A DNA stretch of 18,928 nt, from the NCBI GenBank assembly GCA_030638765.1, contig DAOWDZ010000203.1, positions 1-18,928 on the forward strand, written 5' to 3'. The position numbers and the translations under genes were made by a program. Under the pieces are notes generated by a model. It was not told where the DNA came from. It saw only the letters and a program-made list of their open reading frames with translations, and did no database searches. Below are positions 16,799 through 18,928 of this stretch, in pieces (position 1 is the first letter of the stretch; each line of letters begins with the position of its first letter). This DNA is from Desulfocapsa sp. (GTDB taxonomy: Bacteria > Desulfobacterota > Desulfobulbia > Desulfobulbales > Desulfocapsaceae).

Positions 16799-17343
16799 CA
16801 CAGGAAAACAACACAGAAAGATGTGATGGTTGTGGAAAAGAGACTCATCTTACAGAAACACATAGCAACGAGTTTTGCGATGAATGTCGAGACTTGGCGA
16901 ACATCATTCAGAAAACACCGGAAACCATAAAACGAATCTGTAACCTCATCAAATCAGACTTACAACACAACAAGAACAACAACTCGGAATGTCAGATCGC
17001 CGAGCTGAAAGAGCTCCCCGAGTTTCTTGATGCCGTTCGGTTCCGTACACGAGATCGGGAGCTAAATACCTGGTATGTGTCGGTCAGTGAACTTGAAGGA
17101 AAGCCCGTGGAAATTTTTGCATCCACCGCTTTTGACAGAGATGATCATCTTCAATCACGTATTTCCAACCTGACAACCATCACCAGACTGGTCTCTCTCA
17201 TCCTTCGCAATGTGTTTCTTGGTGAAGTTCTGACCCTTGAAAAAACAATAAAACAACTTCGAAGAAGTTCCAGGCAGAAAAATGACCTTCCTGATATGTT
17301 AAATAAAGTGTTGAAAAGTTACAGTAAAGACACAACTGTTTAG
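16795..17343 (+). CDS. Zinc-ribbon protein with TSCPD-like (ribonucleotide-reductase C-terminal) region
   Basis: The 182-residue protein has an N-terminal zinc ribbon (C10-x2-C13 and C28-x2-C31). A polar linker follows, then a region (about 75-175) resembling the TSCPD domain at the C-terminus of B12-dependent ribonucleotide reductases: WYVSVSELEGKPVEIFAS, then ITRLVSLILRN and IKQLRRSS. The expected cysteine of the TSCPD signature is absent, and no reductase catalytic domain is nearby. It starts within the aat stop (ATGA overlap). It could regulate or interact with the reductase, bind a nucleic acid, or have a new role. The family likeness is read by eye from these segments, so confidence is moderate for the domain and low for any function. 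Its stop is 13 bp from that of the convergent RelA/SpoT-like gene. Confidence 0.6.
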   Translation: MTQENNTERCDGCGKETHLTETHSNEFCDECRDLANIIQKTPETIKRICNLIKSDLQHNKNNNSECQIAELKELPEFLDAVRFRTRDRELNTWYVSVSELEGKPVEIFASTAFDRDDHLQSRISNLTTITRLVSLILRNVFLGEVLTLEKTIKQLRRSSRQKNDLPDMLNKVLKSYSKDTTV

Positions 17344-17356
17344 CGTTAACTCAACA

Positions 17357-18928
17357 TTAGTACTCAAAGTCAAAAGCATACACCAGCTCGGACTTATCAA
17401 AGTGGCGTAATACTTTTCTCAAAACATACAGGGTGGGAACCTGGAATCGAATTTCCCAGGCTGACTGAGCTGTCGGAGTCTTTGAAAGAAGAGTAACATC
17501 CAAAATACGCATCTCCGCTGGTGCCACACCGAGCAACATCATTATTCTATGCTGAGTGGTAGCCATAATTACCAATGACTGGATAGTATCCACTCTGGTT
17601 CTACGGAGTTTCCATCGTAAATCAACAATATCTTCTCTTTGGAACTTTGTCTGTTTCAACTGAGGACAATCTTTATGGTGAATTGACAATCCCCTTTCAC
17701 TGAAGAAGGCAAAAAGTCCTTTGTCTGTAGGATTAGGTTTACAACACGCTGATATTTTAATCGTCACCGGATCAAGTGTGGTTAATTCAACTTTATTTAA
17801 CTGCCCTGTTGGTTTTACCAGAGGGGATCTCCCCTGGTAGAGTCTCTCCTTAATCTCCTGAATGAGACTGGAAAGTTGCAACCGTCCCTCCCCCACATGA
17901 AGATAGAGTTCATCAACATCCTGAAGTAAAAAATGGTCTAATACTGTTTGCAGTTCCTTCCCCAGCAACAGATCAAAGGGCAGACCATACCTGAGCATCT
18001 CCTGGGTCACGATGGACTTGCCAATTTCCTGCGACATCTTCTCCCGGCGAACCCTAAATGTTTTTGAGAGCTCCGCCCGGGCCCGTGGAGTACTGCACCG
18101 AGTCAACATGGATGGTTGAAATTGCAAAGGATGATCAGTTCGAAGAATACGAATCACGTCACCATCCCGAAGTTTATGGTCAATGGAGTATTTTTTCGCA
18201 CCAATCATAGCCCCGGTACAGCTATGCCCGATATCTGTATGAACCCTGAACGCAAAATCAAGAACAACAGATTGTGCCGGCAGACAAAACAAATCTCCCT
18301 GCGGCGTATAGGTGTAAATTTCTTTTTTACCACTGGCCGCAATAACATCACGGTAGGACCCCCCCTCATCAGAACCGATCACATCGAACAATTCCTGAAT
18401 TTCCTTAATAAATTGCCGTTGCGTGGTGCTTTTTGAGTTCCAATCCTTAAACAATCCCCGTTGAGCCCGACGAGCCATCTTTTTTGTTCGAATTTTAAAC
18501 AGGTATTTTTGTCCCTTGATAATAGCTCTTGCGTGCAGACCTTGATAGCCAGTGGGCTTGGGATTGGCTATGAAATCACGAATAGTTCGTGGAATGGGCG
18601 GGAAGGTTTGATTCAAAATACCTAAAACGGAATAACAGGACTGGGTGCTGTCAGCAAGAATAAGGATTTCAATGGGATTATCTATCTCTTTTCTTAAAAT
18701 ACGATTAGCAGGATCATAGTATGCCCAGAGTCCTTTTGTGCGTATTCTTACTTCAGTATTTAACCATACTTCCCGAGTATTCTTCCCGAGGGTTTCTAAA
18801 ATCTCAGCAACCTCAGAAGATTTTTTTAACTGATCAATTTGACCCAGTAACTTTGCTCCTTGTTTTGGAAATTTATAGAAAAGAGCAAGATTATACATCT
18901 CCCGTTTGAGACTGAACAACCCAAAGAC
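17357..18928 (-). CDS. RelA/SpoT homologue with degenerate synthetase domain, N-terminus beyond window
   Basis: The frame stays open to the window edge (VFGLFSLKRE), and this segment normally follows the HD hydrolase domain, so an HD domain may lie outside. Residues are counted here from the TTG at 18919. The synthetase region is recognisable by FIANPKPTGYQGLH (116-129) and the FKIRT strand. Aligned by eye, the catalytic Asp of the D-R-A-x-R motif is N81 with both arginines lost, and the Glu of E-x-Q-I-R-T is F141. The TGS domain (about 200-262), the Cys-rich zinc-finger-like domain (ISACCKPNPTDKG, then HHKDCP) and a C-terminal ACT-like region are kept. It probably cannot make (p)ppGpp; it may hydrolyse it if the HD domain is present and intact, or act as a ribosome-linked regulator. 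The 13-bp gap to the convergent gene leaves no room for a terminator. Confidence 0.85.
   Translation of the reverse strand, partial: VFGLFSLKREMYNLALFYKFPKQGAKLLGQIDQLKKSSEVAEILETLGKNTREVWLNTEVRIRTKGLWAYYDPANRILRKEIDNPIEILILADSTQSCYSVLGILNQTFPPIPRTIRDFIANPKPTGYQGLHARAIIKGQKYLFKIRTKKMARRAQRGLFKDWNSKSTTQRQFIKEIQELFDVIGSDEGGSYRDVIAASGKKEIYTYTPQGDLFCLPAQSVVLDFAFRVHTDIGHSCTGAMIGAKKYSIDHKLRDGDVIRILRTDHPLQFQPSMLTRCSTPRARAELSKTFRVRREKMSQEIGKSIVTQEMLRYGLPFDLLLGKELQTVLDHFLLQDVDELYLHVGEGRLQLSSLIQEIKERLYQGRSPLVKPTGQLNKVELTTLDPVTIKISACCKPNPTDKGLFAFFSERGLSIHHKDCPQLKQTKFQREDIVDLRWKLRRTRVDTIQSLVIMATTQHRIMMLLGVAPAEMRILDVTLLSKTPTAQSAWEIRFQVPTLYVLRKVLRHFDKSELVYAFDFEY

Noticed and set aside
18917..18928. TTG at 18919 as the real start of the RelA/SpoT homologue
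   Set aside because: The frame remains open to the window edge and the residues before it fit the conserved linker that follows the HD domain, so the gene is cut by the window.

Overview
The window is about 19 kb of bacterial chromosome from a Gram-negative organism: it carries an outer-membrane TolC-type lipoprotein, periplasmic adaptors, an inner-membrane SPOR protein and aat. Modest G+C, the c-type-haem sensor kinase, TauE/SafE permease and PilZ protein together suggest a marine or sediment sulfur-cycling Desulfobacterota, perhaps Desulfobulbales. That placement is an inference from gene content, not from a marker gene. No RNA gene, IS element, phage gene or CRISPR array was seen, and no gene-free stretch exceeds 300 bases.

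Positions 1-9000 form the most unusual part. The 3' end of a very large repetitive surface protein (DUF11-like, SdrD-B-like, Calx-beta-like and cadherin-like modules) is followed by four tightly packed genes: a TolC-family lipoprotein, a periplasmic HlyD/MFP adaptor, a GAF-TM-HlyD fusion, and a fusion of a PqqD-like domain, an M50 site-2-protease-like membrane core and a C-terminal HlyD-like region. There is no ABC or RND energy-transducing subunit. The layout resembles an exporter dedicated to the giant surface protein, with an M50 membrane protein where the transporter would be expected. A convergent gene (9016-10785) encodes an AAA ATPase-TM-SPOR protein like ExeA/GspA/DamX and may supply energy or cell-wall anchoring.

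Positions 11039-15582 carry three same-strand genes: a TauE/SafE permease, a ThDP-dependent acetolactate-synthase-like enzyme, and a membrane histidine kinase with a periplasmic haem-c (DUF3365-type) sensor and a cysteine-containing PAS domain.

Positions 15607-18928 contain a small PilZ protein, aat (leucyl/phenylalanyl-tRNA-protein transferase) with a possible leaderless promoter, an overlapping small protein with a zinc ribbon and a TSCPD-like (ribonucleotide-reductase C-terminal) region, and on the opposite strand a RelA/SpoT homologue whose synthetase domain lacks expected catalytic residues and whose N-terminus lies beyond the window edge.
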